Positions 52,571 through 61,359 of a stretch of 64,000 bases of DNA are shown piece after piece (the first letter of the stretch is position 1; each line of letters begins with the position of its first letter). Source of the stretch: an uncultured Magnetospirillum sp. (GTDB taxonomy: Bacteria; Pseudomonadota; Alphaproteobacteria; Rhodospirillales; Magnetospirillaceae). Under the pieces are notes generated by a model. It was not told the origin of the DNA. It saw only the letters and a list, made by a program, of their open reading frames with translations, and ran no database searches. The position numbers were made by a program, and so were the translations under genes. Location: positions 110,776 to 174,775 of the forward strand of contig NZ_CAINTR010000008.1 of NCBI RefSeq assembly GCF_903853455.1, given 5' to 3'.

Positions 52571-53287
52571 ATGAGACCGTCCGGCCGCGCCCCCGACCAG
52601 CTTCGCACCATCATTCTCGAAACCGGCTTTTCCCGCCATGCCGAGGGTTCGTGCCTCGCCAAGTTCGGCGACACCCATGTTCTGTGCACCGCCTCCATCG
52701 AGGAACGGGTGCCGCCGTTCCTGCGCAACACCGGCAAGGGCTGGGTCACCGCCGAATACGGCATGCTGCCGCGCTCGACCCATACCCGCACCGACCGCGA
52801 GGCCGCCAAGGGCAAGCAGTCCGGCCGCACCCACGAGATTCAGCGCCTGATCGGCCGCTCGTTGCGCTCGGTCACCGACCTGGTCGCCATGGGCGAGCGT
52901 CAGATCAAGATCGACTGCGACGTGCTCCAGGCCGATGGCGGCACCCGCACCGCCTCCATCACCGGCGCCTTCGTGGCCTTGCACTTGGCCTTCCAGAAGC
53001 TGGTCGGCCTCGGCATCCTCAAGGCGGTGCCGCTGACCGACCACGTCGCCGCCGTCTCCTGCGGCATCTTCGAGGGTGTGGCGGTGCTGGACCTGGACTA
53101 TCCCGAGGATTCCAACGCCCAGGCCGACGCCAATTTCGTCCTGACCGGTTCGGGCGGCATCGTCGAGATTCAAGGCACCGCCGAGGATCGGCCGTTCAGC
53201 CATGCCCAGTTCCTCGAACTGCTGGCCCTGGCCGACACGGGCGTCGGCCAGTTGGTGGCCGCCCAGAAGCAGGCGCTGGGGCTCTGA
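52571..53287 (+). CDS. rph: Ribonuclease PH
   Basis: This 238-residue phosphorolytic exonuclease trims tRNA 3' ends. It starts at [14 protein letters not shown]; the open frame upstream comes from the repeat. Diagnostic blocks are [20 protein letters not shown] near residues 34-53, [16 protein letters not shown] near 59-74, [16 protein letters not shown] near 86-101, [21 protein letters not shown] near 118-138 and [21 protein letters not shown] near 181-200. It is divergent from hrcA and followed by rdgB, a conserved order. Confidence 0.96.
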   Translation: MRPSGRAPDQLRTIILETGFSRHAEGSCLAKFGDTHVLCTASIEERVPPFLRNTGKGWVTAEYGMLPRSTHTRTDREAAKGKQSGRTHEIQRLIGRSLRSVTDLVAMGERQIKIDCDVLQADGGTRTASITGAFVALHLAFQKLVGLGILKAVPLTDHVAAVSCGIFEGVAVLDLDYPEDSNAQADANFVLTGSGGIVEIQGTAEDRPFSHAQFLELLALADTGVGQLVAAQKQALGL

Positions 53288-53390
53288 TGAGCGAGGCGAA
53301 GCCGAAGCGCGGCGCCATTGAGGCGCCCGGAGCGCAGCGGAGGAGCCAAGGGGCCGTGAGGCCCCGCCCGGCGCCTGAGGGGCACAAACA
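53288..53390 (+). repeat. Structured intergenic repeat, copy 4
   Basis: It comprises a GGCGCC-attga-GGCGCC hairpin (53311-53327), GGAGCCAA, a GGGGCC-gtga-GGCCCC hairpin (53350-53365) and GCCCGGCGCCTGAGGGGCAC, ending only a few bases before the rdgB ATG. The palindrome and mini-hairpin at the 5' side of other copies are absent or changed. In this position it forms the rdgB leader. Confidence 0.72.
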
Positions 53391-53990
53391 ATGACCGCCC
53401 GACATTTTCCGGGCGGTAAGCTGGTGATCGCCAGCCACAATGCCGGCAAGGTCCGCGAAATCGGCGAGCTGCTGGCCCCCTTCGGCGCCGAGGTGGTCTC
53501 GGCCGGCACGCTGGGCCTCATTGAGCCGGAGGAAACCGGCGACAGCTTCGTCGCCAATGCCGAGCTGAAGGCCCGCGCCGCCGCCCTGGCCTCCGGCCTA
53601 CCCTCCCTGGCCGACGATTCCGGGCTGGCGGTGGAGGCCCTGTCGGGGGCGCCGGGCATCTACTCGGCGCGCTGGGCCGGGCCGGACAAGGATTTCGCCC
53701 GCGCCATGGCCAAAGTCCAATCGGCCCTGGGCGGAGAGAAAGACCGCCGCGCCCGCTTCGTCTGCGCCCTGTCGCTGGCCTGGCCCGACGGTCATTGCGA
53801 GACCTTCGAGGGCGTGGTTGAAGGCGAGATCGTCTGGCCGGCACGTGGAACCCAGGGTTTCGGCTACGACCCCATCTTCCTGCCCACCGGCGGGACGCTG
53901 ACCTTCGGCGAGATGGCGCCCGAGGCCAAGCACGCCATCAGCCATCGCGCCGACGCCTTCCGCAAGCTGGTGGCGGCGTGCTTCGGGTAA
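53391..53990 (+). CDS. rdgB: XTP/dITP pyrophosphatase (RdgB/HAM1)
   Basis: This 199-residue house-cleaning enzyme removes non-canonical purine triphosphates. The motifs [18 protein letters not shown] near residues 11-28, [18 protein letters not shown] near 48-65, [25 protein letters not shown] near 72-96, and [19 protein letters not shown] near 154-172 are all present. It starts right after repeat copy 4, whose last bases separate it from rph by 103 bases. Confidence 0.96.
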   Translation: MTARHFPGGKLVIASHNAGKVREIGELLAPFGAEVVSAGTLGLIEPEETGDSFVANAELKARAAALASGLPSLADDSGLAVEALSGAPGIYSARWAGPDKDFARAMAKVQSALGGEKDRRARFVCALSLAWPDGHCETFEGVVEGEIVWPARGTQGFGYDPIFLPTGGTLTFGEMAPEAKHAISHRADAFRKLVAACFG

Positions 53991-53995
53991 AGGAA

Positions 53996-54140
53996 GATTC
54001 AAGGACACGAATGAACACGAATAAATCGAATGGGCCTGGAGTAGACGGAGGCCATGTGCGCCGTCCCGCCGCATTCGTGTTTGCTGCGCTGCCCCCTGCG
54101 GTGGTCATTCGTGTTCATTCGTGTCTCTTCATCCTTGCGC
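53996..54140. repeat. Long inverted-arm repeat, copy B (ACACGAATG type)
   Basis: The left arm GGACACGAATGAACACGAAT (around 54003-54022) pairs with the right arm ATTCGTGTTCATTCGTGTC (54109-54127). About 85 bases lie between. It belongs to the same style as the CACAGAG repeat but with a different arm word. It sits between rdgB and hemW. Confidence 0.7.
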
Positions 54141-54153
54141 CGGCCGTGGCCCC

Positions 54154-55269
54154 ATGACCGCTTCCCACTTCGGCGTCTACATCCACTGGCCGTTCTGTCT
54201 GGCCAAGTGTCCCTATTGCGATTTCAACAGCCATGCCGTCGCCGCCATCGACCAGAATCGCTGGCGGGCGGCGCTGCTGGCCGAGCTGGACCATTTCGCC
54301 GCCGAAACGCCCGCCCGGCGGCCAGGGAGTATCTTTTTCGGCGGCGGCACGCCGTCGCTGATGGAGCCGGAGACCACCGCCGCCCTGATCGACGCGGTGC
54401 GGCGGCATTGGGACTGCGTCCCCGACCTGGAGATTACCCTGGAAGCCAACCCCACCAGTGTCGAGGCCGGGCGCTTCCAGGCCTTCCGGGCGGCGGGGGT
54501 GAACCGGCTGTCGCTGGGGATTCAGGCGCTGGACGACGAATCCTTGCGCTTTCTCGGCCGGCGGCACTCGGCGCACGAGGCCTTGACCGCGCTGGAGCTG
54601 GCCCGATCCACCTTCGCGCGGGTGTCGTTCGACCTGATCTATGCCCGCCCCGGCCAGACCCTGGCCCAGTGGCGGGACGAGCTCGCCCACGCCCTGACCC
54701 TGGCCGGCGAGCATCTGTCGCTGTATCAGCTGACCATCGAGGACGGCACCGCCTTCGCCCATCAAACCATCGCCATCCCCGAGGACGAGGACGCCGTCGC
54801 CCTATTCGAACTGACCCAGGCCATGACCGCGGCCGCCGGCCTGCCCGCCTATGAAATCTCCAACCACGCCCGCCCCGGCGCCGAGTGCCGCCACAACCTG
54901 ACCTATTGGCAAGGCGGCGACTGGCTGGGCATCGGCCCCGGCGCCCATGGACGGCTGAACGGCGAAGCGCTGGCTCAGGCCCGCTCGCCGGGAGAATGGC
55001 TGAACACGGTGGAACGCCTAGGCCACGCCACCGCGACGCGTGAGCGGCTTGATCCCGCCACCCGGCGGGAGGAAATGGTGATGATGGGGCTGCGCCTCAC
55101 CGTCGGCCTGAATGCCGGATTGCTGGCCGAGGTGGAAGACTCGCTCGACCCGCGGGGGCTGGAGCGCATGATCGACGGCGGCTTCGTCATCCACGACAGC
55201 GCCGGCCTGCGGACCACGCCCCAGGGACGGCTGGTGCTCAACGCGGTGCTGGCGGAATTACTGGCTTAA
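54154..55269 (+). CDS. hemW: HemW (heme chaperone, radical SAM, HemN-like)
   Basis: This 371-residue protein starts at MTASHFGVYIHWPFC; upstream in-frame sequence is repeat. The radical SAM motif is CLAKCPYCDF near residues 15-24 (CxxxCxxC). GGGTPSLM near 67, NPTSVEAGRF near 102 and RLSLGIQALDDESLRFLGRRH near 118 are HemW-typical, and the C-terminal HemN domain contains NLTYWQGGDWLGIGPGAHGRL. The HemN-specific fourth cysteine beside the cluster motif (CxxxCxxCxC) is absent here, consistent with HemW rather than a coproporphyrinogen oxidase. It follows rdgB, the usual order. Confidence 0.92.
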   Translation: MTASHFGVYIHWPFCLAKCPYCDFNSHAVAAIDQNRWRAALLAELDHFAAETPARRPGSIFFGGGTPSLMEPETTAALIDAVRRHWDCVPDLEITLEANPTSVEAGRFQAFRAAGVNRLSLGIQALDDESLRFLGRRHSAHEALTALELARSTFARVSFDLIYARPGQTLAQWRDELAHALTLAGEHLSLYQLTIEDGTAFAHQTIAIPEDEDAVALFELTQAMTAAAGLPAYEISNHARPGAECRHNLTYWQGGDWLGIGPGAHGRLNGEALAQARSPGEWLNTVERLGHATATRERLDPATRREEMVMMGLRLTVGLNAGLLAEVEDSLDPRGLERMIDGGFVIHDSAGLRTTPQGRLVLNAVLAELLA

Positions 55270-55273
55270 AACC

Positions 55274-55390
55274 GACGAACGAACGAAATCATTCGTTCGT
55301 TCGGAGTTGCGGGCAAAGCCCGGCGCGCCACATGGCGCGGGAGCCAAGGGATGCGGGACGCATCCCGCCCGGTGATTGAGGGGCACCAAT
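55274..55390 (+). repeat. Structured intergenic repeat, copy 5
   Basis: This is the fullest copy. It has a 12-bp stem CGAACGAACGAA/TTCGTTCGTTCG, GGAGTTGC, a GGGC-aaa-GCCC mini-hairpin, CGCGCC-acat-GGCGCG, GGGAGCCAA, GGGATGCG-gga-CGCATCCC and GCCCGGTGATTGAGGGGCAC. It separates the convergent ends of hemW and the LppC-like gene. Confidence 0.78.
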
Positions 55391-56770
55391 TTAACGCGCA
55401 AACGACGTCGGCGCCGACGACACCTCGCGCGCGCCTTCGGGCGAGATCTCCTTCACCGTCAGGCCGCGCTCGGCCAGGCCGGTGGCCAGCAGACGGAAGA
55501 TGCCGTCCACCCCGGCGAAGCCATTGGGATTCTGCAAGGACGCGCTGCCATAGTCGCCGAAGCCGTTGCGGGCCAGGGCGGCGGCCAGGGCGGCGGCGTC
55601 GTAGGCGATGCCCGAGACCCCGCCGGTGCGGGGCGGCATGGGGCCGAACGCCTTGACATAGCGCTGTTCGAACTCGCCATGGCCGGTGACCGGCGGCGCC
55701 GGATACCAGCCGCCCGCCAGGGCCGGCTCGGCGGCGAGGCGGGGATCGTCCCACAGCAGGGTGCCGAGAAGCTTGGGCGGCTCCATCCCCCCTTCCGTAA
55801 GGAAATAGGTCAGCAGCGAGGCAATGTTGCGCAGCCGCACCCCGTCGTCGGGCAACAGGATGGCGTCGAAGGGACTCTTCTGCCCCGCCGGCACCCGCCG
55901 GTTGGTGAAGCGCCTGACCGTGGCGGTGAAGTCGGTGGCGGCGGGATCGTAATAATCCAGCGCCACCAGTTCCATGCCCAGGGCGGCGATGGCGTCCTTG
56001 GCGGCTTCGGCGACGGCGCGGCCGTAATCGTCGCCGCGAACCAGCACGCCGATACGGTTGCGGCCCTGCTCGTGGGCATAGGCCAGCACCCGGACCACCT
56101 GCGGTCCCGGCAGGAAGCCCATGGCGTAGACGCCGCCGCCGGCCACCGAGCGGTCGGTGGTGAAGGCCAGCATGGGGATGGACTGCTCATGCGCCAGCGG
56201 CGCCGCCGCCTTGACCTCGAAGCTGAACACCGGCCCCAGGATGATGTCGGCCCCCTGGGCCAGCGCCTGCTGGGTCGCCGCCACCGCGCCCTCGGCGGTA
56301 CCCTTGGTGTCCAGCGGGATCAGGCTGAACTTGGCGTCGGCCACCTCGAACAGCGCCAGCTGGGCGGCGTTGGACATGACCTGACCGGTAGCGGCCTGAG
56401 GTCCCGACAACGGCAGCAGCAGGGCGGCCCGCACCTCGGCTTTCGGAAGCGCCGGCTTGGCGGCAACCGGCGGAACCGGTTGCGCAACATTCGGCGGCGG
56501 TGCGAAAATCGAGTCGCCCTCGCTCGGCAGCGGCACCCGGCCGGGCAGGGTGTCGGCGGTGACAGGCGGCGGCGGCGGCGGGCTTTCCGGCGGCAGCGGC
56601 GGGTTTTGCGGAGGCGGAACCGGCACGGCGATAATCGGCGGCTGGGATGCGGGCTTGGTTCCGCCGAGCCAAGGTGATACCTCTGGCTTTTGCTGACAGC
56701 CCGACACCACCAGGACGGCAATCAATGGCAAGGCAGCGACCAAGCGCCACCGGAACACGGACCGGCGCAA
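55391..56770 (-). CDS. LppC/LpoA-like penicillin-binding-protein activator lipoprotein
   Basis: This 459-residue protein has a signal peptide with lipobox VVSGC near residue 25 and a Pro-rich tether (residues 45-105, PPPQNPPLPPESPPPPPP) that can cross the periplasm. The rest is a type I periplasmic-binding fold: RAALLLPLSGPQAATGQVMSNAAQLALFEV near 114-143, ADIILGPVFSFEVKAAAPLA near 175, FTTDRSVAGGGVYAMGF near 203 and RNRIGVLVRGDDYGRAVAEAA near 236. These match the LppC family next to rsmI in many Proteobacteria. It probably stimulates cell-wall synthesis. It is divergent from rsmI. Confidence 0.88.
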   Translation of the reverse strand: MRRSVFRWRLVAALPLIAVLVVSGCQQKPEVSPWLGGTKPASQPPIIAVPVPPPQNPPLPPESPPPPPPVTADTLPGRVPLPSEGDSIFAPPPNVAQPVPPVAAKPALPKAEVRAALLLPLSGPQAATGQVMSNAAQLALFEVADAKFSLIPLDTKGTAEGAVAATQQALAQGADIILGPVFSFEVKAAAPLAHEQSIPMLAFTTDRSVAGGGVYAMGFLPGPQVVRVLAYAHEQGRNRIGVLVRGDDYGRAVAEAAKDAIAALGMELVALDYYDPAATDFTATVRRFTNRRVPAGQKSPFDAILLPDDGVRLRNIASLLTYFLTEGGMEPPKLLGTLLWDDPRLAAEPALAGGWYPAPPVTGHGEFEQRYVKAFGPMPPRTGGVSGIAYDAAALAAALARNGFGDYGSASLQNPNGFAGVDGIFRLLATGLAERGLTVKEISPEGAREVSSAPTSFAR

Positions 56771-56790
56771 GCAAATCCTCCTCGGAAGAA

Positions 56791-57702
56791 GTGGGCGGCG
56801 TGGAAGACTCCGTCGCCGCCGACCTGCCAGAGGGTAGACCGTGGGGACGCGGAAGTAAACCGGCCGGCGGCCTCTATCTGGTGGCCACCCCCATCGGCAA
56901 TCTGCGCGACATCACGCTGCGCGCCCTGGACGTCCTGGCCGAGGCCGACCTGGTGGCCTGCGAGGACACCAGGGTTACCGGCCGGCTGTTGCAGCTGTTG
57001 GGCCTCAAGGCCCGGCTGACGCCGTACCACGACCACAACGCCGACAAGGCGCGGCCCGCCCTGATCGCCAAGCTGCAACAGGGCGCCGTGGTGGCGCTGG
57101 TCTCCGACGCCGGCACCCCCCTGGTCTCCGATCCCGGCTTCCGGCTGGTCCAGGCCTGCGTCGAGCAGGCCATCCCGGTGACCGCCGTGCCGGGAGCCTC
57201 GGCGGCCCTGACCGGGCTGCAACTGTCGGGGCTGCCGGCCGATCGTTTCCTGTTCGCCGGCTTCCTGCCGTCGCGCGGGGCCGGCCGCCGCGCCGTGCTG
57301 AAGGAGCTGGAAGCCTCGCCCGCCACCCTGGTGTTCTTCGAATCGCCGCACCGGGTCGCCGAAGCCCTGGCCGACATGGCCACGGTGCTGGGCAACCGCG
57401 ACGCGGCGGTGGCGCGCGAGCTGACCAAGATGCATGAGGAGGTCGGACGCGGTCCGCTGTTCGACCTGGCCAACCGCTATGCCCAGACGCCGCCGCGCGG
57501 CGAGGTGGTGATCGTCGTCGCCCCGCCCGGCACCGGCGAGGCCATCGGGGTCGAGGAGATCGAGGCGCGGTTGCGCGCCACCGTCGCCGAAGGTTCCTCC
57601 ATCAAGGATGCCGCCGCCCTGGTCGCCGCCGAAACCGGTCATCCCCGCCGCGAGGTTTACGCCATGGCGCTGCGACTGTTCCGTGGCGACAACGAGGAAT
57701 GA
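56791..57702 (+). CDS. rsmI: 16S rRNA 2'-O-methyltransferase RsmI
   Basis: I place the start at GTG 56791 (303 residues), just beyond the divergent LppC start. An ATG at 56725 would overlap that gene by 46 bases and add 22 residues. The conserved part starts GGLYLVATPIGNLRDITLRALDVL, then VACEDTRVTGRLLQLL, PYHDHNADKARP, VSDAGTPLVSDPGFRLV and PGASAALTGLQLSGLP, and continues with FFESPHRVAEALADM and ARELTKMHEEV. It methylates C1402 of 16S rRNA. It overlaps yraN by four bases. Confidence 0.93.
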   Translation: MGGVEDSVAADLPEGRPWGRGSKPAGGLYLVATPIGNLRDITLRALDVLAEADLVACEDTRVTGRLLQLLGLKARLTPYHDHNADKARPALIAKLQQGAVVALVSDAGTPLVSDPGFRLVQACVEQAIPVTAVPGASAALTGLQLSGLPADRFLFAGFLPSRGAGRRAVLKELEASPATLVFFESPHRVAEALADMATVLGNRDAAVARELTKMHEEVGRGPLFDLANRYAQTPPRGEVVIVVAPPGTGEAIGVEEIEARLRATVAEGSSIKDAAALVAAETGHPRREVYAMALRLFRGDNEE

Positions 57703-58079
57703 AGTCCTTGGATCGCCAGGCCGCCCGCCGACGGGGCAAGGCCGCCGAGACCTTGGCGGTGCTGTGGCTGCGCCTCAGGCTCTACCGCATCCTGGCGCGC
57801 GGCAGCGTGACCGGGCGCGGATCCGGCGCGGGCGAGGTGGACATCATCGCCAAGCGCGGCGCCGTGGTCGCCTTCGTCGAGGTCAAGGCACGGCCGAGTC
57901 TGGCGGAAGCGGCGGATTGCCTAAGCCCCGCCCAGCGTCGCCGCATCGAACGGGCCGCCGCCGCCTTCCTGGCCCGCCGGCCCGAGCTTGCCGGCTGCGG
58001 GGTGCGGTTCGACGCCATGCTGGTGGCGCCGGGACGGCTGCCGCGCCATATTCTGGACGCTTGGCGGCCAACCGCCTAA
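57699..58079 (+). CDS. yraN: YraN family (UPF0102) nuclease-fold protein
   Basis: This 126-residue protein has the endonuclease-like fold of UPF0102: RRGKAAETLAVLWLRLRLYRILAR near residues 11-34, GAGEVDIIAKRGAVVAFVEVKAR near 43-66 with the conserved E-D-EVK metal-site pattern, and LSPAQRRRIERAAAAFLARR near 75-94. The function is unproven; a nuclease role is suspected. It is joined to rsmI by an ATGA overlap, a very common pairing. Confidence 0.92.
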   Translation: MKSLDRQAARRRGKAAETLAVLWLRLRLYRILARGSVTGRGSGAGEVDIIAKRGAVVAFVEVKARPSLAEAADCLSPAQRRRIERAAAAFLARRPELAGCGVRFDAMLVAPGRLPRHILDAWRPTA

Positions 58080-58113
58080 ACTGACCTGCCCAATTACAAG
58101 AAGGAGCTGGCCC

Positions 58114-58722
58114 GTGACCCGTGTTCAACCGCTGCTGAGAGTGTTGCTGGTCGCCGTTCTGGGCGGGGCCGTCTCCGGCTGCGCCGCCACCGTGGTGGGA
58201 GCCGGCGCCACCGCCGGCGTCGCCGGTGCCCAGGAGCGCGGCATCGGCGGCGCCATCGACGACGCCAAGATCCAGGTGGAGATCAACCACCTATGGTTCG
58301 ACCGCGACATCGAGATGTACCGCCAGGTCACCCTGAACATCAGCGAGGGCCGCGTCATGCTGACCGGCGTGGTCACCACCGACCAGGCCCGCGCCGACGC
58401 GGTGCGGCTGGCCTGGCAGGCCTCGGGCGTCAAGGAGGTCCTCAACGAGATCCAGGTCCGCCCGGTCAGCCAGCCTGGCCTCGACCAGACCCACGACCTC
58501 TGGATTCAAGAGAAGTTGAAGACCCGGCTGCTGACCGATTCCGAGGTCAAGAACATCAACTACACCATCGACGTCACCGATTCGGTGGTCTACCTGCTGG
58601 GCATCGCCCAGAGCGAGACCGAGCTTGCCCGCGTCATCGCCCATGCCCGCGACACCAGCGGCGTCAAGCGGGTGATCAACCATGTCATCCTCAAGACCGA
58701 TCCCAAGCGGAACGGCGGCTGA
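58114..58722 (+). CDS. BON-domain lipoprotein (DolP/OsmY-like)
   Basis: This 202-residue protein starts at GTG behind AAGGAG at eight-base spacing. A signal with lipobox AVSGC near residue 22 indicates a lipid anchor. Two BON domains follow: DDAKIQVEINHLWFDRDIEMYRQVTLNISEGRVMLTGVV (about residues 48-90) and EKLKTRLLTDSEVKNINYTIDVTDSVVYLLGIAQ (about 130-170). The paired layout and its place after rsmI-yraN match DolP (YraP), an outer-membrane integrity factor. Its stop and the next start share an A (TGATG). Confidence 0.9.
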   Translation: MTRVQPLLRVLLVAVLGGAVSGCAATVVGAGATAGVAGAQERGIGGAIDDAKIQVEINHLWFDRDIEMYRQVTLNISEGRVMLTGVVTTDQARADAVRLAWQASGVKEVLNEIQVRPVSQPGLDQTHDLWIQEKLKTRLLTDSEVKNINYTIDVTDSVVYLLGIAQSETELARVIAHARDTSGVKRVINHVILKTDPKRNGG

Positions 58723-59555
58723 TGACCGAAGCCGCCGTCACGGCACGGGCGCGGCTGGCCGGGCTGGCCAGACTGGATGACGGCGCCGTCCGGCCGGTGG
58801 AAGCGGCGCTGCTGCTGGCGGCGCTGGCCCGGCCTGGCGCCGCCGTCGATGGGTATCTGACCTACATAGCGGAACTGGCCCAGGAGGTCAGCGCCGCCGC
58901 CGCCGGCCCCCATGCCGAGCAATTGGCGGAGTCGCTGTTCGAGGTGATCGGCCGCAAGCATCGCTTTCGCGGCGACGACCGCGACGACGACGAGGTCGAC
59001 AATGCCAATCTGATGTGCGTGATCGACCGCCGCCGCGGCGTGCCCGCCGCCCTGGGGCTGCTGGTGCTGGATGTGGCGCGCGCCGCCGGGCTAACGGCGG
59101 AGGGACTGGCGTTTCCGGTCCATTTCCTGCTGCGCATCGAGGATCGCGGCGGCCGGCGGCTGATCCTGGACCCGGCGGCCGGCGGCCGGGTGATGGAGCC
59201 GCCGGACATGCGCGCCCTGCTGAAGGTCGCCACCGGCCTCGCCTCCGAGCTGGAACCATCCCATTACACCGCCATGGGCAACCGCGAGATGGTGGTCCGG
59301 CTGCAGAACGAGACCAAGCTGCGGCTGTTGCGCTGCGGCCGCATCGACCGGGCGCTGGAGGTGGTGGAGGCCACCTTGCTGCTGGCGCCCGACCTGGCGC
59401 TGCTGTGGCGGGAGGCGGGGCTGATGCACATGCGTCTCGACAATCCCGGCGGCGCGGTGGCGGCGCTGGAGCAGTTCGTCGCGCGCACCACCAACGCCCA
59501 GGCCCGCGCCCGCACTCAGGCCCTGCTGGCCGAGCTGAGGGGTCGATTGAATTGA
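58722..59555 (+). CDS. SirB1-family transglutaminase-like/TPR protein
   Basis: This 277-residue protein has a transglutaminase-like N-terminal region: [48 protein letters not shown] near residues 85-135, then [12 protein letters not shown]. It ends in a TPR-like helical part ([48 protein letters not shown]). This is the SirB1/YchA family, whose biochemical role is unknown. It is translated directly after the BON lipoprotein. Residue numbers are approximate. Confidence 0.87.
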   Translation: MTEAAVTARARLAGLARLDDGAVRPVEAALLLAALARPGAAVDGYLTYIAELAQEVSAAAAGPHAEQLAESLFEVIGRKHRFRGDDRDDDEVDNANLMCVIDRRRGVPAALGLLVLDVARAAGLTAEGLAFPVHFLLRIEDRGGRRLILDPAAGGRVMEPPDMRALLKVATGLASELEPSHYTAMGNREMVVRLQNETKLRLLRCGRIDRALEVVEATLLLAPDLALLWREAGLMHMRLDNPGGAVAALEQFVARTTNAQARARTQALLAELRGRLN

Positions 59556-59569
59556 TAGACACGAAAATC

Positions 59570-59688
59570 CGAGGCCCGATCTCGTGCCGAGGCAAGGGCA
59601 AGGCCCGCCGCGCCTCGTGGCGCGAAAGCCAAGGGCCACGGAGGTGGCCCGCCCGGCGCCTGAGGGACAATACGAAAGGAACTTTCCC
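59570..59688 (+). repeat. Structured intergenic repeat, copy 6
   Basis: It contains GGGC-aag-GCCC, CGCGCC-tcgt-GGCGCG, GAAAGCCAA, GGGCCAC-ggag-GTGGCCC and GCCCGGCGCCTGAGGGACA. The last word is 20 bases before the gshB ATG. An AAAGGA ribosome-binding site follows the repeat. Confidence 0.75.
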
Positions 59689-60654
59689 ATGAGCCTTGCC
59701 GTCGCCATCCAGATGGACCCCCTGGAAAGCATCGACATCGATGCCGATTCCACCTTCGCGCTGGCGCTGGAGGCGCAGAAGCGCGGCCATGCCCTGTTCC
59801 ACTACCTACCGCGCGACCTGGCCTTCCGCAACGGACGGGTGCTGGCGCGGCTGCGGCCCATGACGGTGCGGCGGGCCAAGGGCGACCATTTCGGCCTGGG
59901 CGAGGCCCAGCTGATCGACCTGGCCACCATGGACGTGGTGCTGATGCGCCAGGATCCGCCCTTCGACATGGCCTATATCACCGCCACCCATCTGCTGGAC
60001 CACATCCACCCCCGCACCCTGGTGGTCAACGACCCCACCCAGGTGCGCAACGCCCCGGAAAAGCTGCTGGTGACCCATTTCGGTGGGCTGATGCCGCCGA
60101 CCCTGATCACCTCGGATCGCGAGCAGATCATGGATTTCCGCAACGAATTCAAGGATATCATCGTCAAGCCGCTATTCGGTAACGGCGGCGCCGGCGTCTT
60201 CCACATCACGCCGGGCGACGAGAACCTCAACTCGCTGCTGGAGATGTTCACCCAGCTGTTCCGCGAGCCGGTGATGGTGCAGCGCTATCTGCCCGAGGTT
60301 CGCCTAGGCGACAAGCGCATCATCCTGGTGGATGGCGAGGCGGTCGGTGCGGTCAACCGGGTTCCCGCCGAGGGGGAGGCCCGCTCCAACCTGCATGTGG
60401 GCGGAACCGCGCGGAAATCCGAGCTGACGGCCCGCGAGCGCGACATTTGCGCCGCCATCGGCCCGACCCTGAAGGAGCGCGGTCTGGTCTTCGTCGGCAT
60501 CGACGTCATCGGCGACTACCTCACCGAGATCAACGTCACCTCGCCCACCGGCATCCAACAGATCGATCGGTTCGATGGCGTATGCATCGAAGCCCTGATC
60601 TGGGACGCCATCGAGACCCGCCGCAGCGCCACGGCACCGGTGCCAACCGCTTGA
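59689..60654 (+). CDS. gshB: Glutathione synthetase
   Basis: This 321-residue ATP-grasp enzyme joins gamma-glutamylcysteine to glycine. It begins [32 protein letters not shown], the family opening. [21 protein letters not shown] near residues 84-104, VIVKPL-type [12 protein letters not shown] near 164, [44 protein letters not shown] near 196-240 and [21 protein letters not shown] near 276-296 are diagnostic. The start is preceded by AAAGGA behind repeat copy 6. Confidence 0.95.
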   Translation: MSLAVAIQMDPLESIDIDADSTFALALEAQKRGHALFHYLPRDLAFRNGRVLARLRPMTVRRAKGDHFGLGEAQLIDLATMDVVLMRQDPPFDMAYITATHLLDHIHPRTLVVNDPTQVRNAPEKLLVTHFGGLMPPTLITSDREQIMDFRNEFKDIIVKPLFGNGGAGVFHITPGDENLNSLLEMFTQLFREPVMVQRYLPEVRLGDKRIILVDGEAVGAVNRVPAEGEARSNLHVGGTARKSELTARERDICAAIGPTLKERGLVFVGIDVIGDYLTEINVTSPTGIQQIDRFDGVCIEALIWDAIETRRSATAPVPTA

Positions 60655-61031
60655 TAGGCAAGGCGGTTTGGCTTGTATGAACGGCGTTTACCGTTGATAT
60701 GGGGCCGTGACTGCGAACGTGGTTGAGATTTCGGGCCTCCATGCCGCCGAAAAACTACGCTTGAAGTTGGCGGTTAACTGCGCCGGGGGTTGGGCGGAGT
60801 CGGTCTTTTCGATGACCAAAGCCACCAAGATGATAGTCCTATAGTCCTCGCTCCCCGCCACGCGTCATCATCGCTTGCCTGCCGCCCCCATCAATCAATC
60901 CGCGTCCTGCCTCTGGCGTGAATTGTATCCAGTCCCTATAGTCGCCCAGCAGCCGATGGGGGGGACATCGACCTTGAGCAATCATTTCAAGGGCGGCCGG
61001 TTCGAGGCGGGCTTATCCCGCATTACCAGCC
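60655..61031. repeat. gshB-higB gap with direct repeat copy 1
   Basis: This gap holds no supported gene. From about 60889 to 61007 it contains a 110-base sequence (CAATCCGCGTC..., CCTATAGTC, GCGGCCG) that recurs, somewhat diverged, at 61924-62033 on the other side of higBA. The first 230 bases show nothing recognisable apart from a TATAGTCC repeat. Confidence 0.6.
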
Positions 61032-61068
61032 ATGACGCATTGCGTTATATGACGCATGGCGTTATAAT
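61032..61068 (+). promoter_or_regulatory. higBA promoter with tandem 17-bp operators
   Basis: Two 17-base units, ATGACGCATTGCGTTAT (61032-61048) and the same with one change (61049-61065), abut exactly. Each is an imperfect palindrome. TTGCGT (61040-61045), a 17-base spacer and TATAAT (61063-61068) form a strong promoter overlapped by both units. The HigA antitoxin is the expected repressor. Confidence 0.75.
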
Positions 61069-61074
61069 CGGCCG

Positions 61075-61359
61075 ATGATCGTCTCATTCCGGTGCGGGGA
61101 AACACGCCTCATCTGGACGGGTGAGCGCAGCCGCCGCCTTCCCTCCCATATTCAGGCGGTCGCGCTGCGCAAGCTGCGTCTGTTGGCGGCGGCCAAGGAG
61201 CTGGACGATCTTCGCGTGCCGCCGGGCAACCGGCTTGAGGCCTTGCTTGGTGATCGTGCCGGGCATCACAGCATTCGCGTCAATGACCAGTGGCGCATCT
61301 GCTTCCGCTGGTCCGCAGGAGGTCCGACCGATGTCGAAATCATCGACTATCACCGCTGA
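61075..61359 (+). CDS. higB: HigB/RelE-family toxin
   Basis: This 94-residue protein matches RelE-type toxins of the HigB killer group, which cut mRNA on the ribosome. It begins MIVSFRCGETRLIWTG and shows ALRKLRLLAAAKELDDLRVPPGNRLEALLGDRAGHHSIRVNDQWRICFRW, with the conserved R-x-NDQWR-CF pattern near residues 67-77. The ATG is only six bases after the -10 box and no Shine-Dalgarno is present, so the mRNA may be leaderless. The antitoxin gene overlaps it by 29 bases. Confidence 0.9.
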   Translation: MIVSFRCGETRLIWTGERSRRLPSHIQAVALRKLRLLAAAKELDDLRVPPGNRLEALLGDRAGHHSIRVNDQWRICFRWSAGGPTDVEIIDYHR

